Shown here one piece after another: positions 56,437 through 64,000 of a DNA stretch of 64,000 bases. This stretch comes from CAYXAA01 sp964462985 (GTDB lineage Bacteria; Pseudomonadota; Alphaproteobacteria; Rhizobiales; Stappiaceae). The first letter of the stretch is position 1. Every line of letters begins with the position of its first letter. The stretch covers positions 33,813 to 97,812 of the forward strand of contig CAYXAA010000013.1 of assembly GCA_964462985.1 (NCBI GenBank). The letters are read 5' to 3'. The notes beneath the pieces were generated by a model, which was not told the origin of the DNA, did no database searches, and saw only the letters and a program-made list of their open reading frames with translations. The position numbers and the translations under genes are program-made.

Positions 56437-57063
56437 ATGAACAAGCTTGCCGCTCTCGTCATCGCTGCCTTGTTCGGTGTTCTGCCGCCCACTGCGGCGG
56501 CCGAGTCGCGCGGGCTTGGCGGCTTCGCGACGGACCTCGAACGTGGCGCCACGATGGACGATGCCGTCGGTGGGGCGGCACTGGTGCGCGCTACCATCAG
56601 GACCGGCGGATCGCAGAACGGTCACAGGAGCAGGGCGCCGAGCCTCGCCGAGGGAACCTCCGGCAGCGTGGCCGGCGCGTCCTCCGGTCCGGCGAACGAC
56701 GGCCGACCGGTTCGGGCGGCCGTTCCTCAAAGCGCGACCGCCGCCACCGGTGAGGCCTCGCTTGGCGAGGTCGTTTCGTCGATCGAAAGCAGCCTCGCGA
56801 CCGCAGACGTCATGGCCGACGTCGCTGCCGTCAACGAGGTCACTGTGATCGACGTCGCCAAGGTAATGAGCAATGAGCATATTGCGGTGGTCAGCGAGAA
56901 GGCCGCGAACAACGAAGACGGCATCACGAAACTCCGCAAGGCGGTCACGATCAACAATGCGGTCAAGACGGCGATCGATGCCAACGGCGTCGTGGCCGGT
57001 GACATTGTCGCTGCAGATGTGGACGCCGATGGCAGGTTGACGCTTTACGTCTTCCGCGGCTGA
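56437..57063 (+). CDS. Hypothetical secreted protein within the urease locus
   Basis: A 208-residue protein with a signal peptide (MNKLAALVIAALFGVLPPTAAA). A Gly/Ser/Arg-rich middle and a helical C-terminal part follow (SSIESSLATADVMADVAAVNEV, INNAVKTAIDANGVVAGDIVAADVDADG). I do not recognise a family. The start at ATG 56437 is preceded by GGAGACAAGG. It runs against the urease operon and has its own terminator at 57102-57136, so it is an independent unit lodged between ureB and ureC. Confidence 0.65.
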   Translation: MNKLAALVIAALFGVLPPTAAAESRGLGGFATDLERGATMDDAVGGAALVRATIRTGGSQNGHRSRAPSLAEGTSGSVAGASSGPANDGRPVRAAVPQSATAATGEASLGEVVSSIESSLATADVMADVAAVNEVTVIDVAKVMSNEHIAVVSEKAANNEDGITKLRKAVTINNAVKTAIDANGVVAGDIVAADVDADGRLTLYVFRG

Positions 57064-57101
57064 CCGGCCGCGGGCCCCATCGATCAACGGCGTAGGGCGT
57101 G

Positions 57102-57136
57102 CAGGGCGGCCAGGTGCACGGCCGCCCTGTTTCTTT
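57102..57136 (+). terminator. Rho-independent terminator of the secreted-protein gene
   Basis: A 10-bp stem cagggcggcc/ggccgccctg (57102-57111 with 57120-57129) with an 8-base loop is followed by tttcttt. On the opposite strand there is no T-run, so it acts on plus-strand transcription. Confidence 0.75.
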
Positions 57137-57273
57137 GCCTGCAACTGTCGCTCCGGGCCGCCTGTCTCAAGCGGACGCGGGGTCGGCAGATCGGGTGTTC
57201 GATTCGGCACGGAGGCGGTCCTTGGTGCTTTAAGCGGCAAGTTCTGGCGCACGAACTTTCATCGAAGTCGGAA

Positions 57274-57768
57274 TCAGTCGATCCACAGGCCGCGGCTCCT
57301 GTGCCAGTCCTCGATGGACTGCGCCGGATATCCGTCGAAGACTAGGTCGTTCGGCCCGCGCTGCAGCTCGACCCACGGTGCCTTGTCCTTGACGAGGAGA
57401 TGCACAGTCTCCGGCGGGACCGGCAGGTCGGTATCGATTGCGGACGCAAACGGATGCACCAGGTCAGGCCAGGCTGGATCATGGACCCAGAGCGCCGAAC
57501 CGCATTTCAGGCAGTAGCGCCGCTCCCCGGTCGAGATCTCGCAGGAGCCGTCATCCTGGTAGAGCCTGGCGTGGAACATGCCGATCGACTCCGCGCCCTC
57601 GATCTTCAGTGATGCGGCGTCGCCCATGATGTTGATCGCATAGCCGCCGCCCCCGCCGGTCTTGCGGCAGATCGAGCAGTAGCAGCGCTGGTAGGGGTAG
57701 GGCGTGTGGCTTTCGACCGAGAAGCGCACCGCGCCGCAGTGGCAGGATCCTTCGAGCGTCATCGGCAT
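57274..57768 (-). CDS. GFA-domain zinc protein in the urease locus
   Basis: The 164-residue protein has the GFA-family zinc cysteines GSCHCGAVRFSV, RCYCSICRKTGG and RYCLKCGSALWV. It sits 52 bases after ureB on the same strand, and ureB-GFA-ureC order means it is probably cotranscribed with ureDAB. The function is unknown; the family name (glutathione-dependent formaldehyde activating) is not good evidence of activity. A second GFA protein is encoded at 18442-18942. Confidence 0.88.
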   Translation of the reverse strand: MPMTLEGSCHCGAVRFSVESHTPYPYQRCYCSICRKTGGGGGYAINIMGDAASLKIEGAESIGMFHARLYQDDGSCEISTGERRYCLKCGSALWVHDPAWPDLVHPFASAIDTDLPVPPETVHLLVKDKAPWVELQRGPNDLVFDGYPAQSIEDWHRSRGLWID

Positions 57769-57820
57769 GACGGAGTCCTCTTTTTTGGGCCGGGCGGGCC
57801 GCCGATGGCACCACTCGCGG

Positions 57821-58126
57821 TCACAGTGCTCCCATCACCTTCTGATTGAAGCCGTAGACGGTGCGGCTTCCGCGGTAAGGCACCAGGCGCACCTCGCGCT
57901 CCTGGCCGGGCTCGAACCGCACCGCCGTTCCGGCGGGAATGTCGAGCCGCATGCCGCGAGCCTTGTCCCGGTCGAAGGCGAGCGCGGGGTTGGTCTCGTG
58001 AAAATGATAGTGTGAGCCGACCTGGACCGGACGGTCGCCGGTGTTGGCGACGGTGAGCGTCACCGCCTCCAGCCCGTCGTTCAGGATGATCTCGCCATCG
58101 GCGGGAAGAATTTCACCGGGGATCAT
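57821..58126 (-). CDS. ureB: Urease beta subunit UreB
   Basis: The 101-residue structural subunit is complete: [61 protein letters not shown] and GFNQKVMG. It lies 8 bases after ureA. In this organism gamma (ureA) and beta (ureB) are separate polypeptides. The following gene is a GFA-type protein rather than ureC. Confidence 0.97.
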   Translation of the reverse strand: MIPGEILPADGEIILNDGLEAVTLTVANTGDRPVQVGSHYHFHETNPALAFDRDKARGMRLDIPAGTAVRFEPGQEREVRLVPYRGSRTVYGFNQKVMGAL

Positions 58127-58134
58127 GGCTTGCC

Positions 58135-58437
58135 TCAGCGCACGGGATGATGGACGGTGACGAGCTTGACGCCGTCGGGAAAGGTGGCCTCGACCTGGAC
58201 GTCGTGCAGCATCTCGGCGATGCCTTCCATCACCTGATCGCGGCTGACGACATGCGCGCCTGCCTCCATCAGCTCGGCGACCGAACGCCCGTCGCGGGCG
58301 CCTTCGACGACATAATCCGAGATCAACGCGACCGTTTCGGGATAGTTGAGTTTGACACCGCGGGCGAGGCGCTTGCGTGCGACCTCGGCCGCCATTGCGA
58401 TCAGCAGCTTGTCCTTTTCTCTCGGGGTCAGATGCAT
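58135..58437 (-). CDS. ureA: Urease gamma subunit UreA
   Basis: A complete 100-residue subunit: [55 protein letters not shown] and [15 protein letters not shown]. It lies 3 bases after ureD and 8 before ureB, in one operon. Confidence 0.97.
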   Translation of the reverse strand: MHLTPREKDKLLIAMAAEVARKRLARGVKLNYPETVALISDYVVEGARDGRSVAELMEAGAHVVSRDQVMEGIAEMLHDVQVEATFPDGVKLVTVHHPVR

Positions 58438-58440
58438 TCT

Positions 58441-59310
58441 CTAGACACTCCAGACACGCGGCGGCACAGCGCCGAAGATGGGCAGGATGGCAGCGAGCGC
58501 TGATCGAAGCGGTGCGAAATCCGGCGCCGCAAACCGTAACGACAGCAAGCCGTTATAAGTTGATGCAGCCGCTTCGACCGCTTCGAACCCGGCGAGCCGC
58601 GCGCGCGCCGGGTCAAGCCGGGATGCGGCGTCAGGCGCAACGAAGACCAGGGTCGCGAGGGCGCGGGCGCCGCCGCAGGTCCCCGGTCGCGCCAGCAAGT
58701 CTGTGACCGGCGGAACAAGTCGCAGCGCGTCGGCATAGGCAAGCCGTCCGCCGCGGCGGATTCGCCAGTGGTCGGTGAGGGCGGCGTTCACCACGATCTC
58801 GCCCATGGCGCGGCGGCCGAGTATCAGGGGCTCCAGCGCGAGCAGGGTCGCGTCGGCCGCCATTTCGACGGCGAGCCGGCGCCGCAGGCGGGCTGCGTCA
58901 AACAGGATGGTTTCCTGCGGCAGCCAGGCGAGCCGGGCGCCGCGGCCAAGCCGCAGCTCGGTGGTGATCAGGGCCTCCGGCCCCGTCGAACGGTAGATCC
59001 GCTCCGCGGCCTGGGTCGTGACGACAAGCTCCGCCCCGTCCCGCGCGGTGCAATGCCAGCGAATCCGGTCGCCGCCGGTGACGCCGCCGGCGGTGTTGAT
59101 CAAGACCGCCTCCGGAACCGCACCTGGCATCGTGGGCAAGATGCACTTTCCCGAGCCGCGCTGGAAGAGAGTGTCAATGCGGGTGGCACCATCGCTGACC
59201 GCCACCGCGACCTCGACGGCAGCGTCGGCGCGCTGCATCGGCGGCTCCGAGCGCAAGGTCACCGTCTCTGCAGGGGTGAGCCCGTCAGACGGTGAGCCAG
59301 CGTCGAACAT
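58441..59310 (-). CDS. ureD: Urease accessory protein UreD
   Basis: The 289-residue scaffold protein for nickel insertion shows [37 protein letters not shown] and [19 protein letters not shown], all UreD landmarks. Its start overlaps the end of urtE by 26 bases, which ties urease assembly to the urea transporter in one transcript. Confidence 0.95.
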   Translation of the reverse strand: MFDAGSPSDGLTPAETVTLRSEPPMQRADAAVEVAVAVSDGATRIDTLFQRGSGKCILPTMPGAVPEAVLINTAGGVTGGDRIRWHCTARDGAELVVTTQAAERIYRSTGPEALITTELRLGRGARLAWLPQETILFDAARLRRRLAVEMAADATLLALEPLILGRRAMGEIVVNAALTDHWRIRRGGRLAYADALRLVPPVTDLLARPGTCGGARALATLVFVAPDAASRLDPARARLAGFEAVEAAASTYNGLLSLRFAAPDFAPLRSALAAILPIFGAVPPRVWSV

Positions 59311-59992
59311 TGGCCTCTCCCTCGCCGCCCTGCATGTCCGTAGCGGTGCCGCTCAGCACGATCTCGCCGCGGTCCATAACATAGAACCGGTCGGCGAGGT
59401 CGCGAGCGAACTCGAAATACTGTTCAACCAGCAGGATGGCCATGTCGCCGCGCTGGCGCAAGACGTCGATTGCCCGACCGATGTCCTTGATGATCGACGG
59501 CTGGATGCCCTCGGTCGGCTCGTCGAGCAGCAGGAGCCTGGGTCGGGTCGTCAGGGCGCGGCCAATCGCAAGCTGCTGCTGCTGGCCTCCGGAGAGGTCG
59601 CCGCCGCGGCGGCCGAGCATGTCCTTGAGAACCGGAAACATCTCGAACACGACATCAGGAATGGTTCGGTCCTTGCGCGGCAGCGGCGCATAGCCGGTTT
59701 CCAGGTTTTCCTTCACGGTGAGAAGAGGGAAGATCTCGCGGCCCTGCGGTACGCTGGCGATCCCCAACCTTGCCCGGCTTTCCGGGCGCTGCCGCTGGAT
59801 ATCCGTGTCGCCGAGGCGGATTCGGCCGGCGGAAATCGGTCGCCGTCCGCAGATGGCGCGCATCAGCGAGGTCTTGCCGACACCGTTGCGGCCGAGCAGG
59901 CAGGTGACCTCGCCGAGCTTGGCTTCCAGCGAGACGGATTTCAGGACGCGCGCTGCGCCGTAGTGGAGGTCGATCGTGTCGACGTTCAGCAT
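59285..59992 (-). CDS. urtE: Urea ABC transporter ATP-binding protein UrtE
   Basis: The 235-residue LivF-type ATPase has Walker A LLGRNGVGKTS, signature LSGGQQQQLAIGRAL and Walker B LLLLDEPTEGIQPSI. The GIQPSII segment is typical for UrtE. It lies 5 bases after urtD and overlaps ureD by 26 bases. High-affinity urea uptake genes of this type are normally under nitrogen (Ntr) control; no NtrC site lies within the part of the operon seen here. Confidence 0.95.
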   Translation of the reverse strand: MLNVDTIDLHYGAARVLKSVSLEAKLGEVTCLLGRNGVGKTSLMRAICGRRPISAGRIRLGDTDIQRQRPESRARLGIASVPQGREIFPLLTVKENLETGYAPLPRKDRTIPDVVFEMFPVLKDMLGRRGGDLSGGQQQQLAIGRALTTRPRLLLLDEPTEGIQPSIIKDIGRAIDVLRQRGDMAILLVEQYFEFARDLADRFYVMDRGEIVLSGTATDMQGGEGEANVRRWLTV

Positions 59993-59997
59993 CGTCT

Positions 59998-60753
59998 TCA
60001 GCGCCCCAGATAAACGTCGATGACCTGCGGATCGGCGCTGACATGCTCGATCGAGCCCTCAGCCAACACAGAGCCCTGATGCAGCACCGTGACCTTGCAG
60101 CCCAGCGCCTTGACGAATTCCATGTCGTGCTCGACCACGACGACAGCGTGCTCGCCGGCGATACTGCGCAGCAACTCGGCCGTGCGCATGGTCTCGTCGT
60201 CGGTCATGCCGGCCGCCGGCTCGTCGACCAGCAGCAGCTTGGGATCTTGGGCGAGCAGCATGCCGATCTCCAGCCATTGCTTCTGGCCATGCGACAAATC
60301 GGCCGCCAGCGCATGCCGGCGGTCCTCCAGCCGCACCAGCGCCAGCAGCTCGTCGAGCCGGGCCATCTGGGCCGGCGTGGTGCGGGCGAACAGGGTCGAG
60401 AACACGCCGCGATCGTCCTTGAGCGCGAGCAGCAGGTTGTCCTCCACGGTGTGGGTCTCGAACACGGTCGGCTTCTGGAACTTGCGACCAATGCCGAGCA
60501 TCGCCGTCGCGGCCTCGTCGGACTTCGTGAGATCGGCCTGGCCGGCCCACAGCACGGTGCCTTCGTCGGGCACGGTCTTGCCGGTGATAATGTCCATCAT
60601 CGTCGTCTTGCCGGCGCCGTTCGGGCCGATGACGGCGCGCAGCTCGCCCTCATCCACGGCAAAGGACAGCTTGTTGATCGCCTTGAAGCCGTCGAAGCTC
60701 TTGGAGACGCCTTCCAGATAGAGAAGGGCGGAGGTCTGGCGGGGGTGGGACAT
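59998..60753 (-). CDS. urtD: Urea ABC transporter ATP-binding protein UrtD
   Basis: The 251-residue LivG-type ATPase has Walker A VIGPNGAGKTT, signature LSHGQKQWLEIGMLL (a UrtD-typical variant of LSGGQ) and Walker B LLLVDEPAAGMTDDET. It lies 5 bases after urtC and 5 before urtE. Confidence 0.95.
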   Translation of the reverse strand: MSHPRQTSALLYLEGVSKSFDGFKAINKLSFAVDEGELRAVIGPNGAGKTTMMDIITGKTVPDEGTVLWAGQADLTKSDEAATAMLGIGRKFQKPTVFETHTVEDNLLLALKDDRGVFSTLFARTTPAQMARLDELLALVRLEDRRHALAADLSHGQKQWLEIGMLLAQDPKLLLVDEPAAGMTDDETMRTAELLRSIAGEHAVVVVEHDMEFVKALGCKVTVLHQGSVLAEGSIEHVSADPQVIDVYLGR

Positions 60754-60758
60754 GGCCG

Positions 60759-61877
60759 CTACTCCGCAGGTTTCAGCGCAAGCGCCCGCGAGCGTCTTCG
60801 GGCGGCGCCACTGGCGCTGTCGATCAGGCCGAGCACGCCCTTTGGCAGGAACAGGGTGACGACCACGAACAGGCCCCCGAGCGCGAACAGCCAGAACTCC
60901 GGGAACCAGCCGGTGAAAAGGGTCTTGGCGAGGTTGACGAGCACTGCGCCGAGTGCGGCGCCGACCAGCGTGCCGCGACCGCCGATCGCCACCCAGATCA
61001 CGATCTCGATCGAATTGGCCGGCGAGAACTCGCTGGGATTGATGATGCCGACCTGGGGTGTGTAGAGCGCACCGGCGATGCCGGCGAGCACCGCCGACAC
61101 GGTGAAGACGAACAGCTTATAGCGCTCGACGCGGTAGCCCAGAAAGCGGGTGCGGCTCTCGGCATCGCGCACCGCGACGAGCACCTTGCCGGCCTTGGAC
61201 GTGGTAATCAGTCGGCAGATTACGAACCCCGCCGCGAGCGCTGCCGCCGTCGCCACGAACAGCCCGGCGCGGGTCGCATCCGTCTGCAGGCTGAAGCCGA
61301 GCACGTCCTTGAAGTCGGTGAGACCGTTGTTGCCGCCAAAGCCCATCTCGTTGCGGAAGAACGCAAGCATCAGGGCGTAGGTCATCGCCTGAGTGATGAT
61401 CGAGAGATAGACGCCGGTGACGCGGCTGCGGAAGGCGAGCCAGCCGAAACAGAAGGCGAGCAGGCCTGGAACCACCATGGCCATGGCGGCGCCGAACCAG
61501 AACATGTCGAAGCCGTACCAGAACCACGGCAGCGACTCCCAGTTCAGGAACACCATGAAGTCCGGCAGGACGGCGTGGCCGTAGACGCCGCGGGGCCCGA
61601 TCTCTCGCATCAGATGCATGCCCATGGCGTATCCGCCGAGGGCGAAGAAGGCGCCATGGCCGAGGCTGAGGATGCCGCAATAGCCCCAGACCAGATCGAG
61701 CGCGACGGCAAGCAGGGCGTAGCACAGGTACTTGCCGAGCAGCGAGACGGCAAAGCTCGGCAGGTGCAGCGCCGAGCCCGGCGTCATGGCGAGGTTGAGC
61801 ACCGGGACGACGACGGCCGCTACGAACAGGAAGCCGAGAAGGATCAGGGAACGGGTGTCGAGTGCGCGCGCCAGCAT
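60759..61877 (-). CDS. urtC: Urea ABC transporter permease UrtC
   Basis: The 372-residue LivM-type permease has about ten hydrophobic helices. UrtC landmarks include LDLVWGYCGILSLGHGAFFALGGYAMGM, VYLSIITQAMTYALMLAFFRNEMGFGGNNGLTDF and FTVSAVLAGIAGALYTPQVGIINPSEF. It lies 3 bases after urtB. Confidence 0.95.
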   Translation of the reverse strand: MLARALDTRSLILLGFLFVAAVVVPVLNLAMTPGSALHLPSFAVSLLGKYLCYALLAVALDLVWGYCGILSLGHGAFFALGGYAMGMHLMREIGPRGVYGHAVLPDFMVFLNWESLPWFWYGFDMFWFGAAMAMVVPGLLAFCFGWLAFRSRVTGVYLSIITQAMTYALMLAFFRNEMGFGGNNGLTDFKDVLGFSLQTDATRAGLFVATAAALAAGFVICRLITTSKAGKVLVAVRDAESRTRFLGYRVERYKLFVFTVSAVLAGIAGALYTPQVGIINPSEFSPANSIEIVIWVAIGGRGTLVGAALGAVLVNLAKTLFTGWFPEFWLFALGGLFVVVTLFLPKGVLGLIDSASGAARRRSRALALKPAE

Positions 61878-61880
61878 GGT

Positions 61881-63500
61881 CTAGGCCTCCACTGCCCGGC
61901 CGCGCACGGCGAACAGCCCGCGAGGGCGTTTCTGGATGAACAGGATGATGAAGACCAGCACCAGGATCTTGCCGAGGACGGCGCCGGCCACCGGTTCGAG
62001 AAACTTGTTGGCGATGCCGAGCGTGAAGGCGCCGGCGAGCGCACCCCAAAGGTTTCCGGCACCGCCGAAGACCACGACCATGAAGCTGTCGACGATATAA
62101 CTCTGTCCAAGGTTGGGCGAGACGTTGTCGATTTGGCTGAGCGCCACCCCGGCGAGACCCGCGATGCCGGCTCCGAGCCCGAAGGTCATCGCGTCAACGC
62201 GGCCGGTGCGGATCCCCATGTCGGCGGCCATGGCCCGGTTCTGTGTCACGGCCCGCATCTGCAGCCCCATCGGCGTGCGTTTCAACATCGCAAGCAGCAG
62301 CGCGAACACGGCAAGCGAGAACAGGATGATCCACAGCCGGTTGTAGGTGACGGTGATGTCGGCGATCTGGAAGGCGCCCGACATCCAGGACGGGTTGCCG
62401 ACCTCCCGGTTGTTGGGGCCGAAGATCGTGCGCACCGCCTGCTGCAGGATGAGGCTGATGCCCCAGGTGGCCAGCAGCGTCTCCAGCGGGCGGCCATAGA
62501 GGAAGCGCACGACGCCGCGTTCGATGGCGACGCCGACGCCGCCGGCGACGAGGAAGGCGAGGGGGGCGGCGATCAGCAGCGAGTAGTCGAAGAGCTGGGG
62601 CGCCGCATTTCGGATGATCTCCTGCACCGAAAACGTGGTGTAGGCGCCGAGCATGACGAGTTCGCCGTGGGCCATGTTGATGACCCCCATGACCCCGAAG
62701 GTGATCGCCAGGCCGATGGCGGCAAGCAGCAGCACGGAGCCGAGCGACAGTCCCTGCCAGACGTTCTGGACGTAGCCCCACAGTGCCAGCCGGCGCTCGA
62801 TCGCCGCCCGCGCCTCCGCAGCCGCCTGCACGACGTCGGCTGGCGCGTTGCCGTGCACGCCGGCGAGCAGGCCGAGTGCATCGCGGTCGCCGCGCAGGCG
62901 CAGTACCTCGACTGCCGCGAGCATCTGTTCCGCGGTCGCGTCGCTTGTCGCGAGCACGACCGAGGCGCGAGCCTGTTCGAGCGCCGTGCGCACGTTTGCC
63001 ACCGTCTCCGCATCGATGGCTTCCTCGAGGGCGGCCAGCGCCGTTGAATCGCGGCTCTTGAACACGGACTGGGCGGCGGTGAAGCGTACCGCGGGATCGT
63101 CCGCCCGCAGCGTGAGCCCACCCAGCAGGCCGTCGATCAGCACGCGGATCGAATTGTTGACCTTGATCTTCTCCACCTCGCGCCGGCCGGCTTCGCCGGC
63201 GTCTTCACCGGTGAAGGGATCGGCAAGCAGGAAGTCGCGCCCCTTCTTCCTGGCAATGAAGACGTTCTTGTCCGTCTTGCGAATGTAGAGGTCGCCACCG
63301 CGAAGCGCCTTGAGCGCTGGCGCCACACGAGGGTCGCCCGTCGCCGCAAGCGCCTCCGCAGTCTCGGCGATATCCTTGAACGTGTTGGAGACGAATCCCG
63401 CGGACATGGTCCGGAGCTCGCCGATCTCGGCGGCCCCCGCGACGAGCGGTATCAAGAGGAGGCTGGCAAGCAGTGCAGCGGCGGTCAGCAGTCGGCGCAT
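61881..63500 (-). CDS. urtB: Urea ABC transporter permease UrtB
   Basis: The 539-residue permease is complete. A signal peptide (LLTAAALLASLLLIPLVAGA) leads a periplasmic N-terminal region of about 220 residues that is special to UrtB. The LivH-type membrane part follows: GLAITFGVMGVINMAHGEL, WGISLILQQAVRTIFGPNN, GLGAGIAGLAGVALSQIDNV. ATG at 63500 (MRRLLTAAAL) is chosen; the frame upstream is a shadow of urtA. It lies 104 bases after urtA. Confidence 0.95.
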   Translation of the reverse strand: MRRLLTAAALLASLLLIPLVAGAAEIGELRTMSAGFVSNTFKDIAETAEALAATGDPRVAPALKALRGGDLYIRKTDKNVFIARKKGRDFLLADPFTGEDAGEAGRREVEKIKVNNSIRVLIDGLLGGLTLRADDPAVRFTAAQSVFKSRDSTALAALEEAIDAETVANVRTALEQARASVVLATSDATAEQMLAAVEVLRLRGDRDALGLLAGVHGNAPADVVQAAAEARAAIERRLALWGYVQNVWQGLSLGSVLLLAAIGLAITFGVMGVINMAHGELVMLGAYTTFSVQEIIRNAAPQLFDYSLLIAAPLAFLVAGGVGVAIERGVVRFLYGRPLETLLATWGISLILQQAVRTIFGPNNREVGNPSWMSGAFQIADITVTYNRLWIILFSLAVFALLLAMLKRTPMGLQMRAVTQNRAMAADMGIRTGRVDAMTFGLGAGIAGLAGVALSQIDNVSPNLGQSYIVDSFMVVVFGGAGNLWGALAGAFTLGIANKFLEPVAGAVLGKILVLVFIILFIQKRPRGLFAVRGRAVEA

Positions 63501-63604
63501 CAACCCGGCTTTCTCGGCGGCAAAGACGCCGCCCTCGCTCCGTGGGCGGGGCGGCAGGATCCGGGAAGCCGGGCCGCCGGCTCCCCGGGGATCATCGGGA
63601 CGGC

Positions 63605-64000
63605 TCAGTTGCCGGCGGCGCCGCCGCACTTGCCGGTGGCGACGTTGAAATTGCCGCAGCTCAAGGGCTTGCGCCAATCGGCGATCAGCATCTTGGATTC
63701 GGGCAGGTAGTCGGACCACGCGTCGCCCGGCACCAGGCCCGCCGTCTCGTAGACGGTCTCGAACTGGCCGTCGTCCTGGATCTCGCCGATCAGGACCGGC
63801 TTGGTGATGTGGTGGTTCGGCATCATCGCCGAATAGCCGCCGGTCAGGTTCGGTACGCTGACGCCGATCAGGGCGTCGATGACCGCATCCGTGTCGGTGG
63901 TGCCGGCGGCTTCCACCGCCTTGACCCACATGTTGAAGCCGATGAAATGCGCCTCCATCGGGTCGTTGGTCACGCGTTCCTCGTCCTTGATGAAGGCGTG
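63605..64000 (-). CDS. urtA: Urea ABC transporter substrate-binding protein UrtA, 5' end missing
   Basis: The frame is open through the right edge, so only the C-terminal 131 codons are seen. HAFIKDEERVTNDPMEA, GFNMWVKAVEAAGTTDTDAVIDAL and MMPNHHITKPVLIGEIQDDGQ are typical UrtA phrases, and a late Cys-Gly-Gly tail is present. As the first transporter gene it binds urea in the periplasm. The promoter lies outside the window. Confidence 0.95.
   Translation of the reverse strand, partial: HAFIKDEERVTNDPMEAHFIGFNMWVKAVEAAGTTDTDAVIDALIGVSVPNLTGGYSAMMPNHHITKPVLIGEIQDDGQFETVYETAGLVPGDAWSDYLPESKMLIADWRKPLSCGNFNVATGKCGGAAGN

Noticed and set aside
61575..63047. 490-codon open frame on the plus strand
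   Set aside because: It is the antisense of urtC and urtB. The His/Asp/Gly-rich product has no domain features.

Overview
The window reads as a chromosomal segment of a high-GC alphaproteobacterium, most likely of the order Hyphomicrobiales (Rhizobiales). This is inferred from gene order (trpD-trpC-moaC-moeA; PpiD-like / tpiA-secG-pyrG; MarC-gyrA-coaD-cyclophilin-cyclophilin-queA-tgt; urtABCDE followed by the urease genes) and from a LexA box of the alphaproteobacterial direct-repeat type (GAAC-N7-GAAC) upstream of ssb. No rRNA, CRISPR array, prophage or transposase was seen. One tRNA, tRNA-Lys(TTT), is present.

Layout. 1-10.6 kb: housekeeping genes (end of a PerM/AI-2E-type permease, moeA, moaC, trpC, trpD, a PpiD-like foldase, tpiA, secG, pyrG, a VOC protein). 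10.6-16.4 kb: a gene-poor stretch with tRNA-Lys, a MarR regulator, CreA, an ArsR-family regulator with the two cysteines of persulfide sensors, and a periplasmic L,D-transpeptidase. 16.8-23.8 kb: cysS, a GFA-type protein, cimA, a LOG-family nucleosidase, a LysM envelope protein and ssb. 23.9-29.4 kb: accessory genes (Mug-like DNA glycosylase, DUF2306 protein, cation diffusion facilitator, a nitrate/sulfonate-type ABC importer, MarC). 29.7-38.0 kb: gyrA, three small envelope proteins, coaD, two tandem cyclophilins, queA and tgt.

38.1-47.4 kb: a gene for a bacterial ionotropic-glutamate-receptor-like channel, a FAD monooxygenase, and a block of six genes that together look like a corrinoid-dependent one-carbon transfer system: corrinoid protein, DUF1638 protein, 'virulence factor'-family protein, MetF-like reductase, methyl-THF:corrinoid methyltransferase and a RACo-type corrinoid activase. 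The substrate-specific methyltransferase (MT1) is not in the window, so the methyl donor is unknown. This is the best candidate for an incompletely described system here. rpsU, a small conserved protein and a cold-shock gene follow.

48.6-52.5 kb: an ornithine cyclodeaminase-family protein, a membrane fatty acid desaturase, and a dehydrogenase/hydrolase pair fitting the last steps of non-phosphorylative L-fucose (fuconate) breakdown. 52.5-64 kb: a minus-strand urea module running urtA (cut by the window edge)-urtB-urtC-urtD-urtE-ureD-ureA-ureB-GFA-[opposite-strand secreted protein]-ureC-ureE-ureF-ureG, joining high-affinity urea import to urease and its nickel-insertion chaperones.

Start sites were chosen by family length and ribosome-binding sites. 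All functions come from motif and family recognition by eye; no database search was run.
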